From JAJPXC01 sp964562375 (GTDB lineage Bacteria > Bacteroidota > Bacteroidia > Bacteroidales > Muribaculaceae): a DNA stretch of 30,125 bases. Shown here one piece after another: positions 22,523 through 30,108 of the stretch (positions are counted from its first letter, which is position 1; each line of letters begins with the position of its first letter). The stretch is from the NCBI GenBank assembly GCA_964562375.1, contig CAZLSW010000035.1, positions 1-30,125 of the forward strand, written 5' to 3'. Made by a program: the position numbers and the translations under genes. Below the pieces are notes generated by a model that had not been told where the DNA came from, ran no database searches, and saw only the letters and a list, made by a program, of their open reading frames with translations.

Positions 22523-22606
22523 TAATGGTTAATGGTTAATGGTTAATGGTTAATGGTTAATGGGGGTGTGAGTGGGGAGTGGTTAATGGTTAGTGGTTAA
22601 TGGGGG
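22523..22606. repeat. Tandem 7-bp repeat (TAATGGT units) next to truA
   Basis: About six perfect copies of the 7-bp unit TAATGGT occupy 22523-22563. A second degenerate block with GGTTAATGG, GGTTAGTGG and two TGGGGGTGT words continues to 22606. The repeat runs into the end of truA, whose last codons (ending INH) and stop are made from it. Confidence 0.9.
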
Positions 22607-23357
22607 TGTAATAGGGATAGGTGATGGAGGCGAGGAAGAGGGGGTGTGGGGGCATGGAGGTGCCGGCGGCGCAGCGGTCGTGGCGGGAGAGGATGTCGAG
22701 GATTTGCTCGGGGGTGATTTTGTGGCGGCCGACGTCGACAAGGGTGCCGACGGTGGCGCGCACCATGTTGCGTAGGAATCGGTCGGCGGTGATTGTGAAG
22801 CGCCATTGGCCGGGAGCGATCTGTTGCCATTGGGCGTGGGTGACGTGGCAGATGTTGGTGCGGGCGTTGGAGTGGAGTTTGGCGAATGAGGTGAAGTCGG
22901 AGACGTCGAGCAAGAGCTTGGCCGCTTGGTTCATGGCGTCAAAGTCGAGGTTGGCTGGGGCTTGCCAGGAGAATTGGCGCAGGAATGGGGATGGATAGGT
23001 GTGAGCGTAGTAGTGGTAGGTGCGTGATGTGGCGTCGAATCGGGCGTGGGCTTCGGGGTGTACTGGGGTGATTGCGTAGACGGCGATGTCGGGGGAAAGG
23101 AGGGAGTTGAGGGAGCGCACGAGGCGGTTGCCTTCGAGGGGTTGTTGCCAGTCGAAGTGGGCGATCATCATTGATGCGTTGACGCCGGTGTCGGTGCGTC
23201 CGGCTCCGGTGACGGGGATAGGCTCGTGGGAGCGGAGGATGGTGGCGAGTGCTTGCTCAAGGGTGGCTTGGACGGTGGGCACCCCTCCGGGCTGTGTTTG
23301 CCAGCCATGGAAGGGTGCTCCGTTGTAGGCGAGCTGGATGAAGTGGCGTGTGGGCAT
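22590..23357 (-). CDS. truA: tRNA pseudouridine synthase A
   Basis: A 255-residue TruA, which makes pseudouridine at positions 38-40 of the anticodon arm. Landmarks are HFIQLAYNGAPFHGWQTQPG at the N-terminus, the catalytic Asp in AGRTDTGVNA, RTYHYY, and FLRNMVRATVGTLVDVG. I choose the ATG at 23357 because the family begins at this beta strand; the longer frame to 23468 only reads through speA. This ATG overlaps the speA TGA by one base (TGATG), so translation is coupled to speA. The extreme C-terminus is encoded by the tandem repeat described above, so its last residues are probably variable between strains. Confidence 0.95.
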   Translation of the reverse strand: MPTRHFIQLAYNGAPFHGWQTQPGGVPTVQATLEQALATILRSHEPIPVTGAGRTDTGVNASMMIAHFDWQQPLEGNRLVRSLNSLLSPDIAVYAITPVHPEAHARFDATSRTYHYYAHTYPSPFLRQFSWQAPANLDFDAMNQAAKLLLDVSDFTSFAKLHSNARTNICHVTHAQWQQIAPGQWRFTITADRFLRNMVRATVGTLVDVGRHKITPEQILDILSRHDRCAAGTSMPPHPLFLASITYPYYTPINH

Positions 23358-25261
23358 CAGTCGCGCTCGAGGTAGGTGTATCCGTAGAGGCCTGATCGGT
23401 AGTTGCTGAGGAACGCGCGTCCTTCTTCGGGGGTGATTGTGCCGGCTTTCATGGAGGCGGTGACCCAAGTCTCGACGTTGCGCACGAGTTTCTTGGGGTT
23501 GAACTGGACGTAGTCGAGAACTTCGGCGACGGTTTCGCCGTCGATTATTTGGTCAATCTCGTAGCGGTCTTTGTAGACTGAGATATGCACGGCATTAGTG
23601 TCGCCGAATAGGTTGTGCATGTCGCCGAGGATCTCCTGGTAGGCTCCCACGAGGAACACGCCGATATAGTAGGGTTCGCCGGGCTTCACGGGGTGAACGG
23701 GGAGCCAGGGTGATGTGCCGTGGTCGGAGATGAACGAGGCGATTTTGCCGTCGGAGTCGCAGGTGATATCCTGAATGGTGGCGGTGCGCGAGGGCTTCTC
23801 GTCGAGCCGGGCGATGGGCATCAGGGGGAATACTTGGTCGATTGCCCAGGAGTCGGGGAGCGACTGGAACAGGGAGAAGTTGCAGAAGTATTTGTCGGGA
23901 ATCATCTTGGCGATTTTGCGCAACTCTTCGGGGGCGTGTTTCATTGAAGCGGCTATCTCGCCTACCTCGCGGGCGATTGACCAGAAGAGTTTTTCGATCA
24001 TGGCGCGTGTGCGCAGGTCGAGCAGACCGAGTGAGAATAGGTCGAGGGCTTCCTCGCGTATCTGGAGGGCGTCGTGCCAAGATTCGAAGAGGCGTGGCTT
24101 GTCAAGCTTGTCCCATATCTGGTAGAGCTCTCGCACGAGCTCGTGCTCGGTGTCGGCTACGGTGTCGCTCTCTTTCCACTGAGGGAGAGTGGTGGTTTCA
24201 AGGACTTCGAAGACGAGTACGGAGTGGTGGGCGGTGAGGGAGCGGCCGCTTTCGGTGATGATGTTGGGTTGCTTGAGGCCGTTTTTGACGCAGGCGTCGA
24301 CGAGCTGCGATACGGAGTCGTTGGCATACTCTTGGATGGAGTAGTTCATTGACGACTCGGATGCCGAGTTGCGCGTGCCGTCGTAATCGACGCCCAGGCC
24401 GCCGCCGATGTCGATAAAGTCGATATCGAAGCCGAGCTTCGAGAGCTGGACGTAGAATTGGGTGGCCTCGCGCAGGGCGTTTTTGATGCGTCGTATCTTG
24501 GTGATTTGGCTTCCTATGTGGAAGTGGATGAGCTTGAGGCAGTCGCGCAGATCGCGTCGCTCGAGCAGGTCGAGGGCCTCGAGCAGCTCAGAGGAGTTAA
24601 GGCCGAATTTCGATTGGTCACCTCCGCTTTCCTCCCATTTACCAGAGCCTGAGGAAGATAGTTTGATGCGGATTCCGATATTGGGGCATATGTCGAGGCG
24701 TTTGGCTATCTTGGCGATGAGGCGTAGTTCGTTGATTTTCTCGACGACGATGTAGATGCGACGTCCCATCTTTTGGGCCAGGAGGGCCAATTCGATGTAT
24801 TTTTCATCCTTGTAGCCGTTGCATATAATCAAAGCGTCGTCAACGATATTGGTGGCAAGGACGGCGTGTAGCTCGGGCTTGGAACCGGCCTCGAGGCCGA
24901 TGTTGAATTTTTTGCCGTGGGAGACGATCTCCTCCACCACCTGACGCATCTGGTTGACCTTGATGGGATAGATGATGAAGTTTTGGCCGGTGTAGCCGTA
25001 TTCCTGGGCGGCTTGCTTGAAGCAGCGCGAGATTTTCTCGACGCGGTTGTCGAGGATATCGGGGAAACGGAGCAACACAGGCGAGGTGACGTCGCGCACC
25101 TGCAACTCGTCCATCACCTCCTTGAGGTCGACGGCGGCGTAACCCTCCTTAGGGGTGACCTCCACGTGGCCTTTGGCATTGATGGAAAAGTAGTTACGGC
25201 CCCAGCCGTTGATGTTATACAGCTCAGTGCTGTCTTCGACACGCCATTTTCTCATGGGCAT
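23357..25261 (-). CDS. speA: Biosynthetic arginine decarboxylase
   Basis: A 634-residue PLP-dependent decarboxylase that turns arginine into agmatine, the first step of a polyamine route. The fold III (alanine racemase-like) signatures are present: the PLP lysine in YPIKVNQMRQ, NIGLEAGSKPEL, IRIKLSSSGSGKW, HFHIGSQI, DIGGGLGVDYDGT and TESGRSLTAHH. The start is MPMRKWRVEDS at 25261 or the second Met at 25255; the longer frame (to 25396) would cover the promoter region and has no family similarity. The length fits the Bacteroidota enzyme. It is followed by truA in an overlapping arrangement. Confidence 0.95.
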   Translation of the reverse strand: MPMRKWRVEDSTELYNINGWGRNYFSINAKGHVEVTPKEGYAAVDLKEVMDELQVRDVTSPVLLRFPDILDNRVEKISRCFKQAAQEYGYTGQNFIIYPIKVNQMRQVVEEIVSHGKKFNIGLEAGSKPELHAVLATNIVDDALIICNGYKDEKYIELALLAQKMGRRIYIVVEKINELRLIAKIAKRLDICPNIGIRIKLSSSGSGKWEESGGDQSKFGLNSSELLEALDLLERRDLRDCLKLIHFHIGSQITKIRRIKNALREATQFYVQLSKLGFDIDFIDIGGGLGVDYDGTRNSASESSMNYSIQEYANDSVSQLVDACVKNGLKQPNIITESGRSLTAHHSVLVFEVLETTTLPQWKESDTVADTEHELVRELYQIWDKLDKPRLFESWHDALQIREEALDLFSLGLLDLRTRAMIEKLFWSIAREVGEIAASMKHAPEELRKIAKMIPDKYFCNFSLFQSLPDSWAIDQVFPLMPIARLDEKPSRTATIQDITCDSDGKIASFISDHGTSPWLPVHPVKPGEPYYIGVFLVGAYQEILGDMHNLFGDTNAVHISVYKDRYEIDQIIDGETVAEVLDYVQFNPKKLVRNVETWVTASMKAGTITPEEGRAFLSNYRSGLYGYTYLERD

Positions 25262-25349
25262 AAGCAAATAGATGTTTGAAAGATAGTTAAACGCCAAATT
25301 TACTCCCTTGGGGGCTTGTCTCAGCCGCCTCGGGAGCGCAATTCGGCTA

Positions 25350-25357
25350 CAAAAGTA
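25350..25357 (-). promoter_or_regulatory. -7 box of the speA-truA operon
   Basis: TACTTTTG on the minus strand fits TAnnTTTG; the leader to the speA ATG would be about 80 nt. A good -33 TTG is not visible. Confidence 0.5.
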
Positions 25358-25412
25358 ACAATTTATCGCGAGATAAAGACTACGAGATAAGGGCAAAAAT
25401 TCATTAAAATTC

Positions 25413-25443
25413 TTTGTCGGGTGAAAAATTATGGCTAAATTTG
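25413..25443 (+). promoter_or_regulatory. Promoter of rpmE2
   Basis: TTTG at 25413-25416, a 19-nt spacer and TAAATTTG at 25436-25443 match the Bacteroidota consensus closely. The leader to the ATG at 25520 would be about 70 nt. Confidence 0.8.
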
Positions 25444-25519
25444 CAGGCCATTACGAAAGAAACGCCTTACCAGCGCATCAATCAATTGATAATCAAAAAA
25501 GTAAAAATCGAAAATAAAG

Positions 25520-25774
25520 ATGAAAAAAGACATCCATCCCACCAATTACCGCGAAGTGGTATTCAAGGACATGTCCAACGATGAGATCTTCATCACCCGT
25601 AGCACCGTGGCTTCGCGTGAGACCATCGAGGTTGACGGCAAGACTTACCCGCTGGTAAAGCTTGAGATCACCAGCTCGTCCCACCCGTTCTTCACCGGCA
25701 AGCAGAAGCTTGTGGACACCGCAGGCCGCGTCGACAAGTTCATGAGCCGCTACGGCAACCGCAAAAAGAAATAA
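25520..25774 (+). CDS. rpmE2: 50S ribosomal protein L31 type B
   Basis: An 84-residue ribosomal protein of the 50S subunit. MKKDIHPTNYREVVFKDMS, SSSHPFFTGKQKLVDTAGRVDKF and the basic tail are diagnostic. The zinc-binding Cys residues of type A L31 are absent, so it is the type B (zinc-independent) form. It stands alone between divergent speA and a strong terminator. Confidence 0.97.
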   Translation: MKKDIHPTNYREVVFKDMSNDEIFITRSTVASRETIEVDGKTYPLVKLEITSSSHPFFTGKQKLVDTAGRVDKFMSRYGNRKKK

Positions 25775-25803
25775 GCACGTCCCCCGGACGACATATAAGC
25801 TAC

Positions 25804-25841
25804 AACCGAGGCGCCTCCCCATCCTGGGAGGCGCCTCGGTT
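25804..25841 (+). terminator. Terminator of rpmE2
   Basis: A perfect 16-bp GC-rich stem (AACCGAGGCGCCTCCC with its complement) and 6-nt loop, followed by GATTTTTA. Confidence 0.93.
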
Positions 25842-25870
25842 GATTTTTACCCTGGCTGCCGCGACCGACG

Positions 25871-25972
25871 TTACTCGTGCAATCGTGCACTCGATTACTC
25901 GAGGATTCGAGGATTCGAGGCTCGAATGCTCGATTGCACGAATACACGAGTAAACGACCGGCCTGAGCGAAC
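25871..25972. repeat. Imperfect palindromic repeat, dispersed repeat copy 2
   Basis: The outer arms of about 25 nt (starting TTACTCGTGCAATCG and ending CACGAGTAA) pair with about four mismatches. The centre is a run of CTCGA/ATTCGAGG words. The right part (CGAATACACGAGTA, CGACCGGCC, GAGCGAACA) is shared with 15862-15907. The whole looks like a REP- or MITE-like non-coding element between two terminators. Confidence 0.65.
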
Positions 25973-25976
25973 ATGC

Positions 25977-26016
25977 TCCGGGGGCCGACTCCACGTTGGT
26001 GGAACCGGCCCCCGGA
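25977..26016 (-). terminator. Terminator of the rpsF-rpsR-rplI operon
   Basis: An 11-bp stem TCCGGGGGCCG with its complement, a small internal loop, then a 5-bp TCCAC/GTGGA stem. It lies 21 nt past the rplI stop. The T-run is weak, but the stem is very stable and may work in both directions. Confidence 0.75.
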
Positions 26017-26037
26017 TGTTAATCATTTAAAACTGCC

Positions 26038-26481
26038 TTATTCAGCGACTACCTCAAAGGGCACCTCGGCGGTAACCTCTTTGTGGAGCTTGATGGTGGC
26101 TACATATTCGCCAACTTCCTTGACGGGCTCCTTGAGGACGATGAGCTTGCGGTCGATGTTGTGACCAAGCTTCTCGAGGGCCTCAGCGACCTGGATAGCG
26201 TTGACCGAACCAAAGATGGTGCCGGTCGACGATGTCTTGGCGCCGATAGTGAGCTTCACATCCTTGAGGGCTGCGGCGGTAGCCTCGGCGTCGGCCTTGA
26301 TCTTGGCGAGCTTGTGGGCGCGCTGACGCTGGTTCTCGGCGAGTACTTTCAGGGCCGAGGGGGAAGCGATAACAGCCTTCTGGGTGGGGATCAGGTAGTT
26401 GCGACCATAACCGCTTTTCACTTCTACTACGTCGTCCTTGTATCCAAGGCCTGCGACGTCTTCTTTCAGGATAAGTTTCAT
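26038..26481 (-). CDS. rplI: 50S ribosomal protein L9
   Basis: A 147-residue L9, binding 23S rRNA at the base of the L1 stalk. The N-terminal domain MKLILKEDVAGLGYKDDVVEVKSGYGRNYLIP is diagnostic; a long connecting helix (about 50-75) and the C-terminal domain follow. It is the third gene of the rpsF-rpsR-rplI operon, 29 nt after rpsR. Confidence 0.97.
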   Translation of the reverse strand: MKLILKEDVAGLGYKDDVVEVKSGYGRNYLIPTQKAVIASPSALKVLAENQRQRAHKLAKIKADAEATAAALKDVKLTIGAKTSSTGTIFGSVNAIQVAEALEKLGHNIDRKLIVLKEPVKEVGEYVATIKLHKEVTAEVPFEVVAE

Positions 26482-26510
26482 ATCAATGTGGGGTGATAAC
26501 GGTTATACGA

Positions 26511-26780
26511 TTATTTCATCAAGTCGGTTACATAGGGCAGCAGGGCCAAGTGGCGGGCGCGCTTAACAGCCTGAGCCACGCGACGCTGGAACTTGAGGGA
26601 GGTGCCGGTGATACGACGGGGAAGGATCTTGCCCTGCTCGTTGAGGAATTTCTTGAGGAACTCGGGATCCTTGTAGTCGATGTACTTGATGCCGCTGCGC
26701 TTGAAACGGCAGTATTTTTTCTTCTTCACATCCACGGTGAGGGGAGTGAGATAGCGGATTTCAGATTGTGACTGTGCCAT
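26511..26780 (-). CDS. rpsR: 30S ribosomal protein S18
   Basis: An 89-residue S18 that pairs with S6 on the platform of the 30S subunit. Core motifs are KKYCRFKRSGIKYIDYKDPE and ILPRRITGTSLKFQRRVAQA. It starts 5 nt after rpsF and is followed by rplI, the usual Bacteroidota order. Confidence 0.97.
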   Translation of the reverse strand: MAQSQSEIRYLTPLTVDVKKKKYCRFKRSGIKYIDYKDPEFLKKFLNEQGKILPRRITGTSLKFQRRVAQAVKRARHLALLPYVTDLMK

Positions 26781-26785
26781 GGTGA

Positions 26786-27175
26786 TTAATCCTTGTTAGC
26801 TTCTGCTTGGGGTTCAACATTCTCAGCGGGGGTCTCGGCTGCTTTCTTAGCGCGCAGGCTGCGACGCTTTGCGGCGTACTCGGCGGCGTATTTGTCGAGA
26901 CGGAAGGTGAGGTAACGGATCACGCGCTCGTCGCGGCGATAGGCGGTGTCGAGCTTCTTGACGATGGTGGGCTCGCCGTCAAACTCAATGAGGGTGTAGA
27001 AGCCGGTGGATTTCTTCTCGATGGGGTAAGCGAGCTTGCGCAGGCCCCAAATCTCCTCGTTCACGATGGTGGCGCCGTTGTCGGTCAACACCTTGGTGAA
27101 CTTCTCTACCGCTTCCTTCATCTGTGCATCAGACAAAACGGGAGTTAAAATGAAAACGGTTTCGTAATGATTCAT
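26786..27175 (-). CDS. rpsF: 30S ribosomal protein S6
   Basis: A 129-residue S6. MNHYETVFILTPVLSDAQMKEAV, WGLRKLAYPIEKKSTGFY and DERVIRYLTFRLDKYA are typical. The C-terminus carries a Lys/Ala/Glu-rich tail. I place the start at 27175; the upstream in-frame ATG at 27229 would add 18 residues (MEVLQPIINHLFNQSTEK) that overlap the leader and do not belong to the family. It is the first gene of the operon and has a strong promoter and a possible autoregulatory hairpin. Confidence 0.96.
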   Translation of the reverse strand: MNHYETVFILTPVLSDAQMKEAVEKFTKVLTDNGATIVNEEIWGLRKLAYPIEKKSTGFYTLIEFDGEPTIVKKLDTAYRRDERVIRYLTFRLDKYAAEYAAKRRSLRAKKAAETPAENVEPQAEANKD

Positions 27176-27216
27176 TTTCTCGGTTGATTGGTTAAATAAA
27201 TGATTTATAATGGGTT

Positions 27217-27237
27217 GCAAAACCTCCACGGCTTTGC
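27217..27237 (-). promoter_or_regulatory. Possible S6:S18-binding leader hairpin
   Basis: In the rpsF leader, GCAAAG pairs with TTTTGC (6 bp, one G-U) around a 9-nt loop CCGTGGAGG. A hairpin presenting CCG near the 5' end of rpsF mRNA is the known signature of the S6:S18 autoregulatory RNA. The match is by eye. Confidence 0.5.
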
Positions 27238-27242
27238 GACCG

Positions 27243-27272
27243 CAAAATTACCACTTTTTTCCGACATGGCAA
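27243..27272 (-). promoter_or_regulatory. Promoter of the rpsF-rpsR-rplI operon
   Basis: On the minus strand TTG (27270-27272), 19 nt, TAATTTTG (27243-27250). This is a near-ideal Bacteroidota promoter, with transcription starting near 27236. Confidence 0.85.
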
Positions 27273-27317
27273 AATAATTCACGCTTATTCCGCATAAATT
27301 CACACATTTAGACAAAA

Positions 27318-27346
27318 TGCAAAAACCAAAAACCAAAAACCAAAAC
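27318..27346 (+). repeat. AAAAACC-type 7-bp repeats upstream of guaA
   Basis: About four copies of a 7-bp A-rich unit (CAAAAAC) stand just before the probable guaA promoter. They create a spurious N-terminal extension rich in Lys, Asn and Gln. Confidence 0.8.
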
Positions 27347-27388
27347 TTTTACGTAACTTCGCGCAAAATTCATCCCACATATATTATA

Positions 27389-28912
27389 ATGCAGGAAAAA
27401 ATCATCATCCTCGACTTCGGCTCGCAGACGACTCAATTGATCGGGCGTCGCGTGCGCGAACTCAACACTTATTGCGAGATAGTGCCTTACAATAAGTTTC
27501 CCCACGACGATCCGTCGGTGATCGGGGTCATCCTCTCGGGGAGCCCTTTCTCGGTGTACGACGAAAAGGCCTTCAAGGTTGACCTGAGCGAGATACGCGG
27601 GCGGTTGCCGATTCTGGGTATTTGCTACGGCGCGCAGTTCATGGCCTATACCAATGGCGGCACAGTCGAGCCTGCCGGTACCCGCGAGTACGGTCGCGCA
27701 CACTTGGCCAAGATTGACGAGAGTAATCAATTGTTTAAAGACATTAAGCCTGGCTCGCAAGTGTGGATGAGTCATGGCGACACCATCACTTCTATTCCTG
27801 AGAATTTTCATCCGATAGCTTCGACCGACTCGGTGGCAATAGCCGCTTATCAGGCTAATGACGAGAAACTTTGGGGCGTGCAATTCCATCCCGAGGTATA
27901 CCACACCGAGGACGGCACCCAACTATTGAAAAACTTCGTGGTTGACATCTGCGGCTCTAAGCAAGACTGGGACGCCGCGTCGTTCATCGACACCACAGTT
28001 GCAGCCCTCCGCGAGCAGCTGGGCGACGACAAGGTAGTGCTCGGCCTGAGCGGCGGCGTCGATTCATCGGTTGCCGCTGTGTTGCTCAACCGGGCAATAG
28101 GCAAGAATTTGACATGTATCTTTGTCGACCACGGGATGTTGCGCAAGGACGAGTTTAAAAACGTGTTGCGCGACTACGAAGGCCTGGGTCTTAATGTGAT
28201 CGGCGTGGACGCTTCCGAGGAGTTTTTCGCCAATCTTAAAGGCATCACCGAACCGGAGCGCAAGCGCAAGATCATCGGCAAGGGTTTCATCGACGTCTTC
28301 GACCGCGAGGCCCATAAAGTGAAAGATGTGAAATGGCTTGCCCAGGGCACCATTTACCCCGACTGCATCGAGTCGCTCTCCATCACCGGCACCGTAATCA
28401 AAAGCCACCACAACGTGGGTGGTCTGCCCGAGAAGATGAACCTGAAGTTGTGTGAGCCCCTGCGTTTGCTTTTCAAGGACGAGGTGCGCGCCGTAGGACG
28501 CGAGTTAGGCATGCCTGAGCATCTGATCAAGCGCCATCCCTTCCCGGGCCCTGGCTTGGCCGTGCGTATTCTTGGCGATATCACCCCCGAGAAAGTGGCC
28601 GTGCTCCAAGAGGCCGACGACATCTTCATCCAAGGCTTGCGCGACTGGGGCTTGTACGACCAAGTGTGGCAAGCCGGAGTGATCCTCCTGCCTGTGCAAA
28701 GTGTGGGCGTGATGGGCGACGAGCGCACCTACGAGCGCGCTGTGGCACTGCGAGCCGTCACCTCCACCGACGCAATGACGGCCGACTGGGCCCGCCTTCC
28801 CTACGACTTCCTGGCCAAGGTTTCCAACGACATCATCAACAAGGTAAAGGGTGTCAACCGCGTCACCTACGACGTCTCCTCCAAGCCACCAGCCACCATC
28901 GAGTGGGAATAA
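27389..28912 (+). CDS. guaA: GMP synthase (glutamine-hydrolysing)
   Basis: A 507-residue enzyme that converts XMP to GMP. The class I glutamine amidotransferase domain shows ILDFGSQTTQLIGRRVREL, the catalytic Cys in LGICYGAQFM, and the His/Glu pair in VQFHPEVYHTEDG. The ATP-pyrophosphatase domain shows the P-loop GLSGGVDSSVAAVLL; the dimerisation domain has HPFPGPGLAVRILG, and the protein ends PPATIEWE. I choose the ATG at 27389 because the family starts at this strand; an earlier ATG at 27317 adds 24 residues encoded by an AAAAACC repeat. The expected promoter lies between these points (TAACTTCG at about 27353-27360). Confidence 0.97.
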   Translation: MQEKIIILDFGSQTTQLIGRRVRELNTYCEIVPYNKFPHDDPSVIGVILSGSPFSVYDEKAFKVDLSEIRGRLPILGICYGAQFMAYTNGGTVEPAGTREYGRAHLAKIDESNQLFKDIKPGSQVWMSHGDTITSIPENFHPIASTDSVAIAAYQANDEKLWGVQFHPEVYHTEDGTQLLKNFVVDICGSKQDWDAASFIDTTVAALREQLGDDKVVLGLSGGVDSSVAAVLLNRAIGKNLTCIFVDHGMLRKDEFKNVLRDYEGLGLNVIGVDASEEFFANLKGITEPERKRKIIGKGFIDVFDREAHKVKDVKWLAQGTIYPDCIESLSITGTVIKSHHNVGGLPEKMNLKLCEPLRLLFKDEVRAVGRELGMPEHLIKRHPFPGPGLAVRILGDITPEKVAVLQEADDIFIQGLRDWGLYDQVWQAGVILLPVQSVGVMGDERTYERAVALRAVTSTDAMTADWARLPYDFLAKVSNDIINKVKGVNRVTYDVSSKPPATIEWE

Positions 28913-28925
28913 GTAGCAACTATGC

Positions 28926-28962
28926 AAAAACGGAGGGACTTATCTTTAGCGCCTCCGTTTTT
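28926..28962 (+). terminator. Terminator of guaA, probably bidirectional
   Basis: An 11-bp stem AAAAACGGAGG with CCTCCGTTTTT and a 15-nt loop, ending in a T-run. The opposite strand also gives a T-run, which would serve the convergent HTH gene. Confidence 0.88.
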
Positions 28963-28965
28963 TCA

Positions 28966-29379
28966 TTACAATGAAGACGTTTTAGACTCTCGCCTATGCC
29001 TTTTCTTAACGGCATTAACATTCCTTTCAAGTATAGAATTGGAACCTTGTTGAAAATAGGGCCTTGGAGTCATATTTCCTTGTAGGAAGATATCAAATAA
29101 CGGTTCTCCCAGAGCCTTTTCCAATTTAGCGATCGTCTTAAGTGTTAGATTTTCTCGCCCATTGAGAATTTTTGTAATTTGTGGAGGTGTTACCTCCATT
29201 CTCTTAGCCAATTCGACACGAGAAATGCCTTTGTTTTCCAGGATTTCTCTCACCTTAAAGGCTATGTCAAGAGATATGAGTATCCAATCAGAATTTGCTA
29301 TTTGATACTCCATTTCCTTACGCTCCTTTTCCGATAAAGGTGTGGATAAGGATTTTAGTTTGTCCAGATTGTGTTTCAT
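28966..29379 (-). CDS. XRE-family HTH regulator, likely antitoxin
   Basis: A 137-residue protein with a clear XRE helix-turn-helix at about 43-95 (IAFKVREILENKGISRVELAKRMEVTPPQITKILNGRENLTLKTIAKLEKAL). A helical N-terminal part (LDKLKSLSTPLSEKERKEMEYQ) precedes it and a basic tail (KKRHRRESKT) follows. Size and layout resemble HigA/MqsA-like antitoxins placed second in a toxin-antitoxin operon. It starts 11 nt after the upstream 184-residue gene. DNA binding is firm; the antitoxin role is inferred. Confidence 0.8.
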   Translation of the reverse strand: MKHNLDKLKSLSTPLSEKERKEMEYQIANSDWILISLDIAFKVREILENKGISRVELAKRMEVTPPQITKILNGRENLTLKTIAKLEKALGEPLFDIFLQGNMTPRPYFQQGSNSILERNVNAVKKRHRRESKTSSL

Positions 29380-29390
29380 ATCGTCTGATT

Positions 29391-29945
29391 TTAAAAATCT
29401 TCTAATTCTGTAATTCCGTTGCTCTTCATATAGGAAAGCACGTTGTCAATCTTATTGAGCAGGGTTTCTTTCAAGCCAGGTGATTCTTGAATAGTCGCTG
29501 CCAATTTAATGCCTCCACAAACTATTAGATACGCATTTTCCTCCAATTTTATGGCATACAGCCTCAATAAAGACGGCGAAAAAGTGCCATAAGCCTTATG
29601 GGGAGTTAGCTCACTAACAAACGAATACTTCCCTTCCAAGGGCACAAAGAAATCCTCTAAGTCGGGAGTTTCTCCGTTCATGGAGTTTTGCACCAGATTA
29701 AGTATAGTACCGGCCAGTACCACGGATTCTTTTGCTACTCTTTTGGCCGAATCGTTTGGAGTTTCGGGAGATAACCCAGCTTTTTGCCATATTGGATTAT
29801 CAATATACTTGGCATTAGTCTTGAAGAAGTCTACCAAATAATCGATGTCTTTCCACAACTGAAAAGCCTTGCTATACTCGTCTAAATCCTCATTATCAAA
29901 TTTGACGCTGTATATGCAATCTTTATAAATTTCCTTGAACTCCAT
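29391..29945 (-). CDS. Probable toxin-like partner of the XRE protein
   Basis: A 184-residue protein beginning MEFKEIYKDCIYSVKFDNED. A helical centre (WKDIDYLVDFFKTNAKYID, then SAKRVAKESVVLAGTILNLV) is followed by a C-terminal beta-rich part with SLLRLYAIKLEENAYLIVCG GIKLA (broken here after CG) and KIDNVLSYMKSNGI. The arrangement of a basic Leu-Arg-Leu-Tyr strand and a LIVCGG strand is reminiscent of HigB/RelE-fold proteins, extended by an N-terminal domain. Similar proteins sit beside XRE genes in many Bacteroidales. Low GC content compared with the neighbours suggests transfer. A toxin function is inferred from the gene pair, not from a catalytic motif. Confidence 0.65.
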   Translation of the reverse strand: MEFKEIYKDCIYSVKFDNEDLDEYSKAFQLWKDIDYLVDFFKTNAKYIDNPIWQKAGLSPETPNDSAKRVAKESVVLAGTILNLVQNSMNGETPDLEDFFVPLEGKYSFVSELTPHKAYGTFSPSLLRLYAIKLEENAYLIVCGGIKLAATIQESPGLKETLLNKIDNVLSYMKSNGITELEDF

Positions 29946-29961
29946 TTAACTTACAAGTTAA
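29946..29961. promoter_or_regulatory. Palindromic operator candidate
   Basis: TTAACTT and AAGTTAA form a perfect 7-bp inverted repeat with a 2-bp centre. It lies between the -7 box and the ATG of the toxin-like gene, where an XRE antitoxin could repress its own operon. Confidence 0.65.
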
Positions 29962-29971
29962 AATTATACTG

Positions 29972-30002
29972 CAAAGATAGTGGATGTCTACCTAAAATAC
30001 AA
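29972..30002 (-). promoter_or_regulatory. Promoter of the toxin-antitoxin-like pair
   Basis: On the minus strand TTG (30000-30002), 20 nt, TATCTTTG (29972-29979). The fit to the Bacteroidota consensus is good. Confidence 0.75.
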
Positions 30003-30048
30003 ATTATTCTATACAAAAGTTTTAATCTATAGGTTAATTTTTTGGCGT

Positions 30049-30108
30049 ATGGGTCAAATTGCAGGATGATTTGACATAGGTTCGCGTCAATGGGTCAAAT
30101 TGCAGGAT
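30049..30108. repeat. Two 19-bp direct repeats with 41-bp period at the window end
   Basis: ATGGGTCAAATTGCAGGAT occurs at 30049-30067 and 30090-30108. Spaced multiple repeats of this size are found at the ends of IS21-type insertion sequences, so a mobile element may begin here and continue beyond the window. No transposase is visible. Confidence 0.7.

Noticed and set aside
23357..25396. N-terminal extension of speA to 25396, and of truA to 23468, rpsF to 27229, guaA to 27317 and xylB to 8178
   Set aside because: Each extension covers a promoter, repeat or neighbouring gene and has no family similarity. The internal starts coincide with the conserved first strands.
25871..25972. CRISPR-like array
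   Set aside because: The CTCGA words are short, irregular and without spacers of constant length, and no cas gene is present. The same applies to 22523-22606.
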